From Caballeronia turbans (GTDB lineage: Bacteria; Pseudomonadota; Gammaproteobacteria; Burkholderiales; Burkholderiaceae), in assembly GCA_001544655.2 (NCBI GenBank), contig FCOD02000022.1:32793-96792 (forward strand): a stretch of DNA of 64,000 nucleotides, in the 5' to 3' direction. The notes under the pieces are model-generated. The model worked only from the letters and a program-made list of their open reading frames with translations. It was not told where the DNA came from and did no database searches. Both the position numbers and the translations under genes were made by a program. Positions 1 through 9,784 of this stretch are shown here, in pieces. How positions within the stretch are numbered: the first letter of the stretch is position 1; each line of letters begins with the position of its first letter.

Positions 1-1
1 C

Positions 2-1012
2 ATGTTCCGATTCGTTTTGCGACGCATAGGAATGGTGATACCGACGTTCATCGGCATTACGATTCTCGCGTTCGCGCTCATCCACCTGATTCCGGGCGAC
101 CCCATCGAAGTGATGATGGGCGAGCGCGGCGTGGACCCGGCGATGCATGCCGAAGCCATGAAGCGCCTCGGCCTCGATCAGCCGCTTCCGCTGCAATATC
201 TCACTTACGTCGGGCATGCGCTGAAAGGCGATCTCGGCATGTCCATCATCACGAATACGAGCGTGATGGGCGAGTTTCTCGCGCGCTTTCCCGCGACGGT
301 CGAGCTCTCCATCTGCGCGATGATCTTCGCGCTCGTCGTCGGACTGCCGGCAGGTGTTGCGGCTGCGCTCAAGCGCGGCACCGTCGTCGATCACGGCGTG
401 ATGGGCACGGCGCTCACCGGCTACTCGATGCCGATTTTCTGGTGGGGCTTGATCCTCATCATGTTCTTCTCGGCGAAGCTCGGATGGACGCCGGTGTCGG
501 GCCGCATCGCGGTGGAATACGACATTCCGCACGTCACGGGCTTCATGCTGATCGATGCGCTCTTCTCCACCGACGAAGGCGCGTTCACGTCGGCGCTCTC
601 GCATCTGATTTTGCCGACCATCGTGCTCGGCACGATTCCGCTCGCGGTCATCGCGCGCATGACGCGTTCCTCGATGCTCGAAGTGCTGCGCGAGGACTAC
701 ATCCGCACCGCGCGCGCGAAGGGTTTGTCGCCGCTGCGCGTGGTCGTCGTGCATGCGTTGCGCAATGCGCTCATTCCGGTGGTGACCGTGATCGGCCTGC
801 AGGTCGGCACATTGCTCGCGGGCGCGGTGCTGACCGAGACGCTGTTCTCGTGGCCGGGCGTCGGCAAGTGGCTCATCGATGCCATTTCGCGTCGCGACTA
901 TCCGGTCGTGCAAGGCGGCATTCTGATGATCGCGACACTCGTGATCGTCGTGAATCTGGTCGTCGATCTGCTCTACGGCGTGTTGAATCCGCGCATTCGC
1001 CATACTCGCTGA
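2..1012 (+). CDS. dppB: Dipeptide ABC transporter permease DppB
   Basis: Inner-membrane permease of a peptide (Dpp/Opp-type) ABC importer. The 336 residues match the usual length of the family, so the ATG at position 2 is probably the true start although the upstream region is cut off. The protein opens with a membrane segment (about residues 9-31) followed by the IPGDP motif typical of DppB/OppB. The cytoplasmic EAA loop that docks on the ATPase is visible near residues 225-260 (DYIRTARAKGLSPLRVV). It is the first gene of a tight dppBCDF operon. The substrate-binding protein DppA would be expected to the left, outside the window. Substrate (dipeptides, haem or another oligopeptide) cannot be fixed from the permease alone. 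Confidence 0.93.
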   Translation: MFRFVLRRIGMVIPTFIGITILAFALIHLIPGDPIEVMMGERGVDPAMHAEAMKRLGLDQPLPLQYLTYVGHALKGDLGMSIITNTSVMGEFLARFPATVELSICAMIFALVVGLPAGVAAALKRGTVVDHGVMGTALTGYSMPIFWWGLILIMFFSAKLGWTPVSGRIAVEYDIPHVTGFMLIDALFSTDEGAFTSALSHLILPTIVLGTIPLAVIARMTRSSMLEVLREDYIRTARAKGLSPLRVVVVHALRNALIPVVTVIGLQVGTLLAGAVLTETLFSWPGVGKWLIDAISRRDYPVVQGGILMIATLVIVVNLVVDLLYGVLNPRIRHTR

Positions 1013-1025
1013 GGTCACACAAGAT

Positions 1026-1943
1026 ATGGCTGACATTCAAAACAATCTCCCGCCCGGAGCGCTTACGCCGCCCTCCGGCCGCATGGTCGCCGCGCGCGAA
1101 TTCTGGGCGAACTTCTCGCGCAATCGCGGCGCGGTGGTCGCGGGCCTGATCGTGGTTGTACTGGTTCTGGTTGCGCTGTTCGCGCCGCTGATCGCGCCGC
1201 ATAGCCCGATCGAGCAATACCGCGACTACGTGAAAATTCCGCCCGCGTGGCTCGAAGGCGGCAACCGCATGTTTCTGCTCGGCACCGACGAAGCGGGCCG
1301 CGACATCCTCTCGCGTTTGATGTACGGCGCGCGGCTGTCGTTCTGGATCGGCTTCGTGTCGGTGATTCTCGCGCTGATTCCGGGCGTCGTGCTCGGCCTC
1401 ATGGCCGCGTTCTTCAACTGGCTCGATACGCCGATCATGCGCGTGATGGACGTGCTGCTCGCGTTGCCGTCGCTGCTGCTCGCGGTCGCCGTCGTCGCGA
1501 TCATCGGGCCGGGGCTCGTCAACACGATGCTCGCAATTGCAATCGTCGCGCTGCCGGGTTATGTGCGTCTGACGCGCGCGTCGGCGCTCGGTGAATTGCA
1601 GAAGGAATACGTGACGGCATCGCGCGTCGCGGGCGCGGGCACCGTGCGGCTGATGTTCTCGCAAGTGCTGCCGAACTGCGCCGCGCCGCTCATCGTGCAG
1701 GCGACGCTCGGTTTTTCGTCCGCGATTCTCGATGCCGCCGCGCTCGGCTTCCTCGGCCTCGGCGTGCAGCCGCCGGCGGCGGAGTGGGGCGCGATGCTGG
1801 CATCGGCGCGGGATTACATCGAGAGCGCATGGTGGATCGTGACCATGCCGGGCCTGTCGATTCTGGTCTCGGTGCTCGTCATCAACCTGCTCGGCGACGG
1901 TCTGCGTGACGCGCTCGATCCGAAACTCAAACGGATGGGCTGA
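1026..1943 (+). CDS. dppC: Dipeptide ABC transporter permease DppC
   Basis: Second permease of the peptide importer, pairing with DppB to form the membrane channel. It has 305 residues. After a cytoplasmic N-terminus and the first membrane helix (about residues 38-58) it shows the family's conserved [13 protein letters not shown] motif near residue 87. The EAA loop lies near residues 195-215 ([12 protein letters not shown]). It starts 13 bases after the dppB stop and is followed one base later by dppD, so the genes are almost certainly co-transcribed and translationally linked. Confidence 0.93.
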   Translation: MADIQNNLPPGALTPPSGRMVAAREFWANFSRNRGAVVAGLIVVVLVLVALFAPLIAPHSPIEQYRDYVKIPPAWLEGGNRMFLLGTDEAGRDILSRLMYGARLSFWIGFVSVILALIPGVVLGLMAAFFNWLDTPIMRVMDVLLALPSLLLAVAVVAIIGPGLVNTMLAIAIVALPGYVRLTRASALGELQKEYVTASRVAGAGTVRLMFSQVLPNCAAPLIVQATLGFSSAILDAAALGFLGLGVQPPAAEWGAMLASARDYIESAWWIVTMPGLSILVSVLVINLLGDGLRDALDPKLKRMG

Positions 1944-1944
1944 C

Positions 1945-2937
1945 ATGAACGATCTTCTGACTATCCGCAATTTGCAGGTGACGTTCGGCGGCACCCAGGC
2001 GGTCGATCGCATCGACCTGAGCGTGAAGCCGGGCGAAGTGGTCGGCGTCGTGGGCGAATCCGGCTCCGGCAAGAGCGTCACGATGATGGCGCTGATGGGC
2101 CTCATCGACGCGCCCGGCAAGGTCACCGCCGATCAGGTCACGTTCGACGGCAAGGACTTGCTGAAGGCATCGGCGCGCGCGCGTCGAAGCATCATCGGCA
2201 AGGACATTGCAATGGTGTTCCAGGACGCGCTCACGAGCCTGAACCCGAGCTACACCGTCGGCTATCAGATCAAGGAAGTGCTGAAGCTGCACGAAGGCTT
2301 GCGCGGCGATGCGCTCGACCGGCGCGCACTCGAGCTGCTCGATCAGGTCGGCATTCCGGATGCGAAGAGCCGCATCAACGCGTTTCCGCATCAAATGTCG
2401 GGCGGCATGAACCAGCGCGTGATGATCGCGATGGCGGTCGCGTGCAATCCGAAGCTGCTGATCGCCGACGAGCCGACCACCGCCCTCGACGTGACGATCC
2501 AGGCGCAGATCATGGAGCTGCTCGTCAAGCTGCAGAAGGAACGCGGCATGGCGCTCGTGCTGATCTCGCACGATCTGGCGGTCGTGTCCGAAGTGGCGCA
2601 GCGCGTCGCGGTGATGTACGCGGGCGAGATCATCGAAACGAATCATGTGCCGACGATCTTCAGCGAGCCGCATCATCCGTACACGGAAGCGCTGCTCGCC
2701 GCGATTCCCGAACATAGCCGCGGCGCGGAGCGTCTTGCCGCGCTGCCGGGCATGGTGCCGGGCAAGGACGACCGGCCGAGCGGATGTCTCTTCGCGCCGC
2801 GCTGCAAGTACGTCGTCGACGATTGCTGGAAAGCCCGGCCGGGTCTCTTTCAGCTCGACAAGCACGATCCGGCCGTGCGCGCGCGTTGCATCAAGCCGTT
2901 GAACATCGATGTCGTGGTGGAAGGAGGCGCGCGATGA
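1945..2937 (+). CDS. dppD: Dipeptide ABC transporter ATP-binding protein DppD
   Basis: ATPase subunit of the peptide importer, 330 residues. The start at 1945 lies one base after the dppC stop; a longer in-frame ATG at 1906 would run into dppC and lacks homology. Walker A is GESGSGKS at residues 37-44. The ABC signature is MSGGMNQR near residue 151, with N where most relatives have R. Walker B LLIADEPT is near residue 171. A cysteine-containing C-terminal tail (APRCKY and two further Cys) is typical of oligopeptide-type ATPases. The stop overlaps the dppF start as ATGA. Confidence 0.94.
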   Translation: MNDLLTIRNLQVTFGGTQAVDRIDLSVKPGEVVGVVGESGSGKSVTMMALMGLIDAPGKVTADQVTFDGKDLLKASARARRSIIGKDIAMVFQDALTSLNPSYTVGYQIKEVLKLHEGLRGDALDRRALELLDQVGIPDAKSRINAFPHQMSGGMNQRVMIAMAVACNPKLLIADEPTTALDVTIQAQIMELLVKLQKERGMALVLISHDLAVVSEVAQRVAVMYAGEIIETNHVPTIFSEPHHPYTEALLAAIPEHSRGAERLAALPGMVPGKDDRPSGCLFAPRCKYVVDDCWKARPGLFQLDKHDPAVRARCIKPLNIDVVVEGGAR

Positions 2938-3938
2938 ACGCCGTACCGAAGGAAATCAATCAGGACATCGTGCTCGCCGCGGACCAGCTCACGAAGTACT
3001 ACGACGTGAAGCGCAGTGCGTTCAAGCACGGCACGGTCAAGGCGCTCAACGGCGTGTCGTTCGAGCTGAAGCGCGGCCGCACGCTCGCGGTCGTCGGCGA
3101 ATCGGGCTGCGGCAAGTCCACGCTCGCGCGCCAGTTGACGATGATCGAAACACCGACGTCGGGCCGCTTGCTGATCGACGGCGATGATGTCGCGGGCGCG
3201 AGCAAGGCGAAGATCGCCGAGTTGCGCCAGCGCGTGCAGATGGTGTTTCAGAATCCGTTCGCGTCGTTGAATCCGCGCAAGACCGTCGAGCAGACGCTCG
3301 GCGAGCCGCTTGCCATCAACACGTCGCTTTCGGCGACGGAGCGCGCCGAACGCATCGCGAAAATGATGCGCACCGTCGGCCTGCGGCCCGAGCATGCGAC
3401 GCGTTATCCGCACATGTTTTCGGGCGGGCAGCGTCAACGCGTCGCGATCGCGCGGGCGATGATTCTCGATCCGCAGATCGTCGTCGCGGATGAACCCGTG
3501 TCCGCACTCGATGTTTCGATTCAGGCGCAGATCCTGAACCTGTTCATGGATCTGCAGGCGCAGTTCGGCACGAGCTACGTGTTCATCTCGCATAACTTGT
3601 CGGTGGTGGAGCATATCGCCGACGATGTGATGGTCATGTACTTCGGCGGTGTTGCCGAAGTGGGCGACAAGAAGACGATCTTCGCGAATCCGCGCCATCC
3701 GTACACGCGCGCGCTGATGTCCGCGACGCCCGCGATCTTCGAGGAAGACCGGCGCATCAAGATCAAGCTGCAGGGCGAGATGCCGTCGCCGCTCAATCCG
3801 CCATCGGGCTGCACGTTTCATCAGCGTTGCCCGTATGCGATCGAGCGATGCCGTGTGGAAGAGCCGAAGCTGCGCGAGGTCGACGGGCGTCAGGTGTCAT
3901 GCCATCGCGCCGAGGAGGTCGGCGAGGGCGAAGCCTGA
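2934..3938 (+). CDS. dppF: Dipeptide ABC transporter ATP-binding protein DppF
   Basis: Second ATPase subunit, 334 residues, forming the heterodimeric motor with DppD. The chosen ATG at 2934 overlaps the dppD stop (ATGA) and has AGGAGG eight bases upstream. Walker A is GESGCGKS at residues 55-62, the ABC signature FSGGQRQR begins near residue 162, and Walker B with [11 protein letters not shown] follows. The C-terminal tail again has the family cysteines ([12 protein letters not shown]). It is the last gene of the operon: the next gene begins 49 bases later with no clear ribosome-binding site. Confidence 0.94.
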   Translation: MNAVPKEINQDIVLAADQLTKYYDVKRSAFKHGTVKALNGVSFELKRGRTLAVVGESGCGKSTLARQLTMIETPTSGRLLIDGDDVAGASKAKIAELRQRVQMVFQNPFASLNPRKTVEQTLGEPLAINTSLSATERAERIAKMMRTVGLRPEHATRYPHMFSGGQRQRVAIARAMILDPQIVVADEPVSALDVSIQAQILNLFMDLQAQFGTSYVFISHNLSVVEHIADDVMVMYFGGVAEVGDKKTIFANPRHPYTRALMSATPAIFEEDRRIKIKLQGEMPSPLNPPSGCTFHQRCPYAIERCRVEEPKLREVDGRQVSCHRAEEVGEGEA

Positions 3939-3987
3939 ATCTCACCGGGCAGGTCAGGTGTTCGGCGCGACACGCGAATGTTTTAAG

Positions 3988-5088
3988 ATGTGGGTCGTGC
4001 CGGATTCATACGACAAGCCGCGCCTTCCGTGCGCGGCGTTCGCCAAAACGACAGCCATCGTGCTGTCGTTCGTGCTGTTTACGGCTGGCGTTTCGGTCTC
4101 GTCATCGGGTTTTGCCGTGGTGGGATCGCGCACGCCGCAGGCCGCGGGCGATGCCGGCTCCGCCGCCGCGCCGTCCAATCCCGCCCCGCCTCTGCCGCCG
4201 CCGCGCGCGGATCGCTCGGACGGCACGACCGCGAGTGGCCCGGTGCGCGCGCAACCGCCGCGAATGCCCTTTTACGTCGCGACCAAGGGCACGACGACCA
4301 TCTATGTGCTCGGCACGCTCCATGTAGGTTTCGCGAGCGACTATCCGCCCGGGCAGCCGTTTCGCAAATCGATACTCGCGGCGCTCGATGCATCGCCCAC
4401 GCTGGCGCTAGAAATTTCCCCCGATGAACTGCTGCTGTCTCAGGACGACGTGAACCGCTACGGCATGTGCCGCAGCGAGTGCCTGATCGATTACCTGCCG
4501 GACTCGATGTGGAAGAAGGTCGAAACGCGCATGCGCGGCAATCCGGAGGCGCTGAAGGAGTTGCGGCACACCCGTCCGTGGCTCGCGTCGATGCTGATCG
4601 AAACCTACGATACGTTGAAGGCGGGGTTTCAGAGCGAGTACGGCACCGAGGCGCAGTTGCAGAATGTGTATTTGCGTGCGCGCGGGAAGATCGTCGGGCT
4701 CGAGACGCTGAATGAGCAGATCTCGACGTTCACGCGTCTCACGTCGGCGCAGCAGCGCGAGATGCTCGCGCAGGATCTGGTGCAGACGCCCGCGGAGAAT
4801 GTCGCGGATGTGAAGGAACTGCACCGGCTATGGCGCATCGGCGATGCGGACGCCTTGAAAGCGTGGGATGACGCGAAGTCGAGCAAGCTGGCGAGGAACG
4901 CGGCGCTGGCGGCGCAGGTCGATAATCGCGTGGTGTATGAGCGGAACCGGCGGTTTGTCGCGAGGATGGTCGGGCTGGCGGGGCCGGATAGGCCCGTTTT
5001 TGTGGCGATCGGGGCGTTGCATCTCGGCGGGCCGAGGGGGGTGTTGGAGTTGTTAAGGAAGAGGGGGTTTGTGGTGGTGGGGGGGTGA
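3988..5088 (+). CDS. TraB/GumN family protein
   Basis: 366-residue protein of the TraB/GumN (PrgY-related) family, whose biochemical role in bacteria is not settled; a metal-dependent hydrolase fold has been proposed. An N-terminal hydrophobic segment (about residues 15-40) looks like a signal peptide or anchor, followed by a Pro/Ala-rich linker. The family hallmark TTTIYVLGTLHVG starts near residue 100, and the second hallmark, AIGALHLGG, lies close to the C-terminus. The ATG at 3988 is chosen because it sits just before the export signal; upstream in-frame codons overlap dppF. No good Shine-Dalgarno sequence precedes it. The 3' end becomes very G-rich. The gene runs convergent with the next ORF. 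Confidence 0.8.
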   Translation: MWVVPDSYDKPRLPCAAFAKTTAIVLSFVLFTAGVSVSSSGFAVVGSRTPQAAGDAGSAAAPSNPAPPLPPPRADRSDGTTASGPVRAQPPRMPFYVATKGTTTIYVLGTLHVGFASDYPPGQPFRKSILAALDASPTLALEISPDELLLSQDDVNRYGMCRSECLIDYLPDSMWKKVETRMRGNPEALKELRHTRPWLASMLIETYDTLKAGFQSEYGTEAQLQNVYLRARGKIVGLETLNEQISTFTRLTSAQQREMLAQDLVQTPAENVADVKELHRLWRIGDADALKAWDDAKSSKLARNAALAAQVDNRVVYERNRRFVARMVGLAGPDRPVFVAIGALHLGGPRGVLELLRKRGFVVVGG

Positions 5089-5109
5089 GGAGTTCGGTCA
5101 TCCGTTTCC

Positions 5110-5718
5110 CTATGTACGCGCCAGATATGCCTTCGCAAGCATGACAGCGAACTTTGCATTGGTCACGAGGTAGCGTTTCCAAATGCGTCTCGGCTCCTGA
5201 ATCACGCGGAACAGCCATTCAAGCGTCGCGCAACGCGCGCCGCGTCCGACCACGGCTACCGACACGCGATGCGCCCGGCGCGCGCCCGCGATCCGGTCGA
5301 TCGCGCGGCAGAGCACGACGCCCGCGCTGGTCGAGATACCGAGGCAGGCGAGCCACGCGCCCGATGGCGCATACATGGGGTGCATCCACCGGATCAGGCA
5401 CACCGCGCAGACCTCGCAGAGCATCCATCCAAGCGCAGGCAAAAGAACCGCGCATGGCAACGACGGTTTGCGCGTCGGGCTCTTCACGTAGAAGCCGGAT
5501 AACGCGACCCACGCGAAGATGATGGTGAACGCGACCACGGCGTTGTCGTAGCCGGCGGCCGTGCCATAGATCCGTTGAGCCGCGAGCGCGCTGCTTGCAA
5601 CGACGAACGTTTCGCACAGGCGAAGCAGCAAGTCGGGGCCTGCGGGCAAAGCCAGCAGATGGGAGTAACTCGGCAAGCGCATGACGACGGAATCGATGAC
5701 GGAAAACCGGTTCGCCAT
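5110..5718 (-). CDS. Chimeric EPS remnant: WcaJ/EpsB N-terminus fused to WecG/TagA tail
   Basis: 202-residue ORF that does not match one family end to end. Residues about 1-150 hold four hydrophobic segments and end at a VSVAVVGRG strand, as in the membrane part and the first Rossmann strand of undecaprenyl-phosphate sugar phosphotransferases (WcaJ/EpsB/BceB type). Residues about 160-202 (TLEWLFRVIQEPRRIWKRYL) look like the conserved C-terminus of WecG/TagA/CpsF glycosyltransferases. The phosphotransferase catalytic domain and nearly all of the WecG domain are missing, so neither activity is expected. The simplest reading is an in-frame deletion that joined two neighbouring exopolysaccharide genes. 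It may be expressed or may be a decaying relic. Family assignment comes from remembered motifs, not from a search. Confidence 0.6.
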   Translation of the reverse strand: MANRFSVIDSVVMRLPSYSHLLALPAGPDLLLRLCETFVVASSALAAQRIYGTAAGYDNAVVAFTIIFAWVALSGFYVKSPTRKPSLPCAVLLPALGWMLCEVCAVCLIRWMHPMYAPSGAWLACLGISTSAGVVLCRAIDRIAGARRAHRVSVAVVGRGARCATLEWLFRVIQEPRRIWKRYLVTNAKFAVMLAKAYLART

Positions 5719-6116
5719 CGCTCACGCGACGAGGCGCAGATAGCGAACCGCTGTCCTCTGTCGGCTTGGAAAAATGCGCGATCTGAGCGCCGCGGCGTGC
5801 TGACGGCACGATCGACGGAGATGTCGCGCTTGGAATTTATCCTAAGCACACGAGGCCGCGAGAGTCTCCGTTAACGTCCTTCAGTCAGATATAGGCCTGG
5901 TCTGAATTGCCAATTGCAGCACTGCGCGGACGCAGGGCCACGACAACGAAGAGATGGGTGCCGCAAGGCATGAATCAGTGCTTGGCCGACGTATGGCCAA
6001 GACCGCGAAGAGATGGGCGCCGCGAGGGGATGACGCGGGCGGTGAGGGATGCCGTCGCGTACGCGGACCGGGCTCCATTCCCGGTCACGCGCGCGCAGGC
6101 GAAAAGCCGCTGTCGT
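5719..6116. other. Intergenic stretch without a recognised gene
   Basis: About 400 bases between the EPS remnant and the DUF979 gene, both transcribed leftward. I see no convincing coding sequence. It contains one imperfect tandem duplication (5936-6033). A pyroglutamyl peptidase gene (pcp), often found beside DUF969/DUF979 in other bacteria, is absent. Confidence 0.6.
5936..6033. repeat. Imperfect direct repeat, two units of about 39 bp
   Basis: Unit 1 spans 5936-5973 and unit 2 spans 5995-6033. Both read GGCCAnGAC, then CGAAGAGATGGG(T/C)GCCGC, then AAGG or GAGG, and end in ATGA. They differ at a few positions and by one indel, and are separated by 21 bases. This could be a fragment of a dispersed intergenic repeat family. 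Confidence 0.6.
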
Positions 6117-7073
6117 TCAAATGAACATCAGCCAGTTCAGCAGGAAGATATTGACGATCAAGAGCGTGAGCGCGGTCGGCACCTGCACCTTGATCACCGC
6201 GTTCTTGTCGGGGAGTTCGAGCAAAGCCGCGGGCACGATGTTGAAGTTCGCGGCCATCGGCGTCATCAGCGTGCCGCAGTAGCCGGAGAACATGCCGATC
6301 GCGGCCATCGTCGCGGGATTGCCGTGGAACACGCCGACGAGAATCGGCACGCCGACGCCGCCCGTCATCACCGGGAAGGCGGCGAAGCCGTTGCCCATGA
6401 CCATCGTGAAGAGCGCCATGCCGACGACATACACCGCCACCGCGACGAGCCGGTAATCCATGTTGACGTAAGCGGTCGTCACATGCGCGACCGCCTTGCC
6501 GACGCCCGCATCCGAGAACACGAGGCCGAGCATGCCGAGCATCTGCGGCAGCACGGCGGCCCACGAAAGCGCGTCGATGAGGCGGCGCGTCTCATGCATC
6601 GACTGGCCGACGGTGTCGCGCGTCATCACGCACGCGATGGCGAGCGCGATCACGCACCCGACGCCGAAGCCGATCAGCGTCACGTTCTTCAGCTCGATCA
6701 GCGGCACGCCGCCGAACACGAGATATTTCGCGCCGAGCGTGAGGATCACGGTGACCACCGGAATCGTCAGCGCGGGCACGAAGAGCTTGTTGCCGAGCCG
6801 CACGGCGCTCTGGCGGCGCGTTTCCTCGGAAAGCATCCTGGGTTTTGCGCCCGTGACGCCGCCGAGACCCGCGATCAGAGCCATCGCCACGACGAGCACG
6901 CCGACCACCGTCACCGGAATCCAGTCGCCGACGAGAAAGATCAGCGCGTAGATCAGCCAGAACCCGCCCGCGGTCAGTCGCCGGGGATGCGACTTGTCCG
7001 TGAGGATCATGCCCGCGACGACCACGAGCACGATGCCGACGAGATAGAAGAGATAGTTGATCGTGAGCGTCAT
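6117..7073 (-). CDS. DUF979 family membrane protein (putative 5-oxoproline/peptide permease subunit)
   Basis: 318-residue, very hydrophobic protein with about nine membrane segments, matching the DUF979 family. The ATG at 7073 overlaps the DUF969 stop by four bases (ATGA); a longer in-frame extension would run through the DUF969 gene and is rejected. DUF969 and DUF979 proteins occur as an adjacent pair, commonly next to 5-oxoprolinase or pyroglutamyl peptidase genes, and are presumed to form a two-part transporter. Conserved-looking glycine-rich loops (MGNGFAAFPVMTGGVG and GMFSGYCGTLMTPM) lie in the C-terminal half. The transport role is inferred from context only. Confidence 0.82.
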   Translation of the reverse strand: MTLTINYLFYLVGIVLVVVAGMILTDKSHPRRLTAGGFWLIYALIFLVGDWIPVTVVGVLVVAMALIAGLGGVTGAKPRMLSEETRRQSAVRLGNKLFVPALTIPVVTVILTLGAKYLVFGGVPLIELKNVTLIGFGVGCVIALAIACVMTRDTVGQSMHETRRLIDALSWAAVLPQMLGMLGLVFSDAGVGKAVAHVTTAYVNMDYRLVAVAVYVVGMALFTMVMGNGFAAFPVMTGGVGVPILVGVFHGNPATMAAIGMFSGYCGTLMTPMAANFNIVPAALLELPDKNAVIKVQVPTALTLLIVNIFLLNWLMFI

Positions 7074-7789
7074 GCTTTCTCTCCGGCGGCATTGCGCGTG
7101 AGCGCATCGAGTTCGCGGGCGAGCCTGCGGTCGAGCAGCCACAGCCGGAAGCCGTGGATCAGAAACGCGCAGATCGCCGTGGGAATGCCCCACACGGCGA
7201 CATGCATCGGTTCCACGACGATGCCCGCTTCCTTCAGGAACGTGACCATCAGCACGATCGCGCCGAACGCGACGAAGATGTCCTCGCCGAAGAACAGGCC
7301 GACGTTGTCGGTGGCCGCCGAGTAGGCGCGCAGCGTGTGACGCGTCGCGTCGGAGAGCTTGCCGTAGCGTGCTTCGGTGGCGCCTTCTGCCATCGGCGCG
7401 AGCAGCGGGCGCACCATCTGGGGGTGGCCGCCGAGCCCCGTCAGGCCGACCGCCGCCGTGATCTCACGGACGAACAGATACACGATCAGCAGACGGCCGG
7501 CCGTCGCCGCCTTGATGCTGGAAATCCACATCTGGGCGCGCTCGCGCAGGCCGTGCCGTTCGAGCAGGCCGATCACCGCGAGCGGCAGCAGAATGATGAG
7601 CGGAATGTTGCGGGTCTTCAGAAAGCCGCTGCCGATCGCGGTCAGAATGCGCTCGACAGGAAAGTGCGCCGCGAAGCCGGTGATGATCGCGGCGGCCGCG
7701 ACGATCAGCATTGGATTGAAGCGAAGCACGAAGCCCGCGATGATGACGGCCACGCCGATGAGCGGCCATAGATTGACTGGGGTTGCCAT
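7070..7789 (-). CDS. DUF969 family membrane protein
   Basis: 239-residue hydrophobic protein with about six membrane helices, of the DUF969 family. The start at 7789 is preceded by GGAGAA at good spacing; an upstream in-frame ATG at 7816 is less well placed. It overlaps the downstream DUF979 gene by four bases, so the two are translationally coupled and probably form one membrane complex. A hairpin lies between it and the upstream pxpA gene, so this pair may have reduced expression or its own promoter. Function (uptake of 5-oxoproline or pyroglutamyl peptides) is inferred from the neighbouring pxp genes. Confidence 0.82.
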   Translation of the reverse strand: MATPVNLWPLIGVAVIIAGFVLRFNPMLIVAAAAIITGFAAHFPVERILTAIGSGFLKTRNIPLIILLPLAVIGLLERHGLRERAQMWISSIKAATAGRLLIVYLFVREITAAVGLTGLGGHPQMVRPLLAPMAEGATEARYGKLSDATRHTLRAYSAATDNVGLFFGEDIFVAFGAIVLMVTFLKEAGIVVEPMHVAVWGIPTAICAFLIHGFRLWLLDRRLARELDALTRNAAGEKA

Positions 7790-7879
7790 GAGTTCTCCAA
7801 ACGATATAGACGTCACGCCTCGTACCCGGGCGCGTGGCTCGACGACATGCGGCTCTTTTACCTTCGATGGCCGCTCGCT

Positions 7880-7905
7880 AAAACGCCCCGGTTCGACGGG
7901 GCGTT
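7880..7905 (-). terminator. Hairpin between pxpA and DUF969, possible attenuating terminator
   Basis: Nine-base-pair perfect stem (7882-7890 with 7897-7905, AACGCCCCG) and a six-base loop. On the minus strand it is followed by four T residues, so it is a moderate intrinsic terminator inside the pxp cluster. Confidence 0.55.
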
Positions 7906-7926
7906 CAATTTTTTACGAAAAGCGTT

Positions 7927-8676
7927 CTACGCGTCGGCGTGCGCGGCACGCACTTCGATGCCCGCATCGGCCAGCGCGCCGCGAATGCGCCGCGCGAACT
8001 CCAGTGCGTGCGCGCCGTCGCCGTGCAGGCAGATCGTCTGCGCATTGAGCGGCACCCATTCGCCGGACACGGCCCGCACGCGCTGCTCGCGCACCATCGC
8101 CAGCGTCCGGTCGAGCACGAGGTTTTCGTCGTCGAGCAGCGCGCCCGGCTCCTTGCGCGGCACGAGCGAGCCATCCGCGCGATAGCCGCGATCCGCGAAC
8201 ACTTCCTCGATCGCGATCAGCCCCGCTCGCCGCGCCGCTTCGACGAGCCCGCTGTTTGCGAGACCGAACACGAGCAGCGACGGATCGAAGTCATGCACGG
8301 CCGAGACGATCGCATCGGCGATTTCCGTGCTTTTCGCCGCCTGGTTATAGAGCGCGCCGTGCGGCTTCACGTGCGCGATGCGCCCGCCTTCCGCCTGGGC
8401 GATCGCCGAGAGCGCGCCGAGCTGATACAGCACGCCCGCGTAGATTTCCTCGGGCGGCAGGTCCATTTCCTTGCGGCCGAAGTTCTCGGGATCGTTGAAG
8501 CTCGGGTGCGCGCCTATGGCCACGCCCTTTTCGACGGCCCAGCGCACGCAATCGCGCATCGCGGTGGCGCCGCCCGCGTGCCATCCGCACGCGATGTTCG
8601 CGGAACTCACGAGATCGAGCAGCGCTTCGTCGGAGCCGCAACCTTCGCCGAGATCGGCATTGAGATCGATTTCCAT
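7927..8676 (-). CDS. pxpA: 5-oxoprolinase subunit PxpA (LamB/YcsF family)
   Basis: 249-residue LamB/YcsF-family protein. With PxpB and PxpC it forms the ATP-dependent bacterial 5-oxoprolinase that opens 5-oxo-L-proline to L-glutamate in the cytoplasm. The N-terminus is the family signature [14 protein letters not shown], followed by [11 protein letters not shown] near residues 29-39 and [10 protein letters not shown] near residues 103-112. The length is typical (about 245-255). It lies 67 bases downstream of pxpC on the same strand and is followed by a hairpin and then the DUF969/DUF979 transporter pair. Confidence 0.95.
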   Translation of the reverse strand: MEIDLNADLGEGCGSDEALLDLVSSANIACGWHAGGATAMRDCVRWAVEKGVAIGAHPSFNDPENFGRKEMDLPPEEIYAGVLYQLGALSAIAQAEGGRIAHVKPHGALYNQAAKSTEIADAIVSAVHDFDPSLLVFGLANSGLVEAARRAGLIAIEEVFADRGYRADGSLVPRKEPGALLDDENLVLDRTLAMVREQRVRAVSGEWVPLNAQTICLHGDGAHALEFARRIRGALADAGIEVRAAHADA

Positions 8677-8743
8677 GATGTTTGTGCAGTCGTTCCGTTG
8701 AATGTTGAAGGTGATGCGCCGCGTCTCACGCGCGGCTTTCGAT

Positions 8744-9784
8744 TCAGGAGCCCGCGCGCGCGATGCGCTCCTCGTGCATCGCGATGGCCGTTTCCACCTG
8801 GCTCACGTATTGCCGCTCGTCGGCGAGCGCGCGGCGCGCCTCTTCCACCGACGTCTCGATGAAGCGCACGCCGCCGTTCAGCCTCACTTGCGCGAGCTTC
8901 CACAGATCCGCGCGGATCACGGCTCCGATTTTCGGATAGCCGCCCGTGGTCTGCGCGTCGCCCATCAAGATGATCGGCTGGCCGTTCGGCGGCACCTGGA
9001 TCGTGCCGGGCAAGACCGCGTGCGACAGCAGTTCGATCTTCTCGCGCCGCTCGAGCGGCGTGCCGGCGAGGCGAAAGCCCATGCGGTTGCTGTTCGGCGT
9101 GATCGTCCATTCCTCGTTCCAGACGCTCTTTTGCGCCGCGTCGCTGAAGCTGTCGTATTCCGGGCCACGCAGCACGCGGATCGGCGCCGCCCACGCGAGT
9201 CCCGGCGAATGGCGCCCGCGCCGCACGGGTTCGTCGACGAGCACGAACTTGCACCATGCCGGCGCCTTCACACCGAACGGGGGTTCGTCCGGCGAAAACG
9301 CGATGCCCTTGTGCGGCTGCGGCACGCCAACCGGCAAACGGTCGCCGTCGCGCAGCGCCCGCCCGCCGAGGCCGCCGAAGCACGCGCCGAGATCCGTCGA
9401 ACGCGAGCCGAGCATCGGCAGGACGTCGATGCCGCCCGCGATCGACACATAACAGCGCATGCCGCGCTTCGCCGCGCGCAGCGTCAGTTCCTGGCCCGCG
9501 CGCACCGGCAGGCTCCACCACGAATAGACCGGCTCGTCGTCCAGCGTCGCGCCGAAATCGGTTCCGGTGATGGCGACGCGGGTCGCGTGCTTGAAGCGCA
9601 GCACGGTCGGACCGAAAGTCACCTCGATGCCCGCCGCATCCGGCCTGTTCCCGACGATCCGATTGCCGATTTCCAGCGAGAGCGCATCGAGCGCGCCACC
9701 GGAACTCACGCCGAGATGCCGGTAGCCGCGTCGCCCGAGGTCCTGCACGGAAGTGAGCACGCCTGCCCGAATCACGTCGATCAT
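8744..9784 (-). CDS. pxpC: 5-oxoprolinase subunit PxpC (biotin-dependent carboxylase-like)
   Basis: 346-residue protein of the KipA/biotin-dependent carboxyltransferase-like family, the PxpC subunit of 5-oxoprolinase. It begins [23 protein letters not shown], typical for the family, and carries the conserved [19 protein letters not shown] stretch about two thirds along. It overlaps the pxpB stop by four bases, indicating translational coupling in the order pxpB-pxpC-pxpA. In many bacteria pxpB and pxpC are adjacent or fused; here they are separate. Confidence 0.93.
   Translation of the reverse strand: MIDVIRAGVLTSVQDLGRRGYRHLGVSSGGALDALSLEIGNRIVGNRPDAAGIEVTFGPTVLRFKHATRVAITGTDFGATLDDEPVYSWWSLPVRAGQELTLRAAKRGMRCYVSIAGGIDVLPMLGSRSTDLGACFGGLGGRALRDGDRLPVGVPQPHKGIAFSPDEPPFGVKAPAWCKFVLVDEPVRRGRHSPGLAWAAPIRVLRGPEYDSFSDAAQKSVWNEEWTITPNSNRMGFRLAGTPLERREKIELLSHAVLPGTIQVPPNGQPIILMGDAQTTGGYPKIGAVIRADLWKLAQVRLNGGVRFIETSVEEARRALADERQYVSQVETAIAMHEERIARAGS

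Noticed and set aside
873-2126. 417-codon minus-strand ORF
   Set aside because: Lies opposite dppB, dppC and dppD; Arg/His/Glu-rich shadow frame.
5881-6078. 65-residue minus-strand ORF across the duplicated unit
   Set aside because: Its peptide merely reflects the repeat; no RBS and no conserved feature.
5907-7325. 472-codon plus-strand ORF
   Set aside because: Antisense to the DUF979/DUF969 genes; begins in the duplicated intergenic unit.
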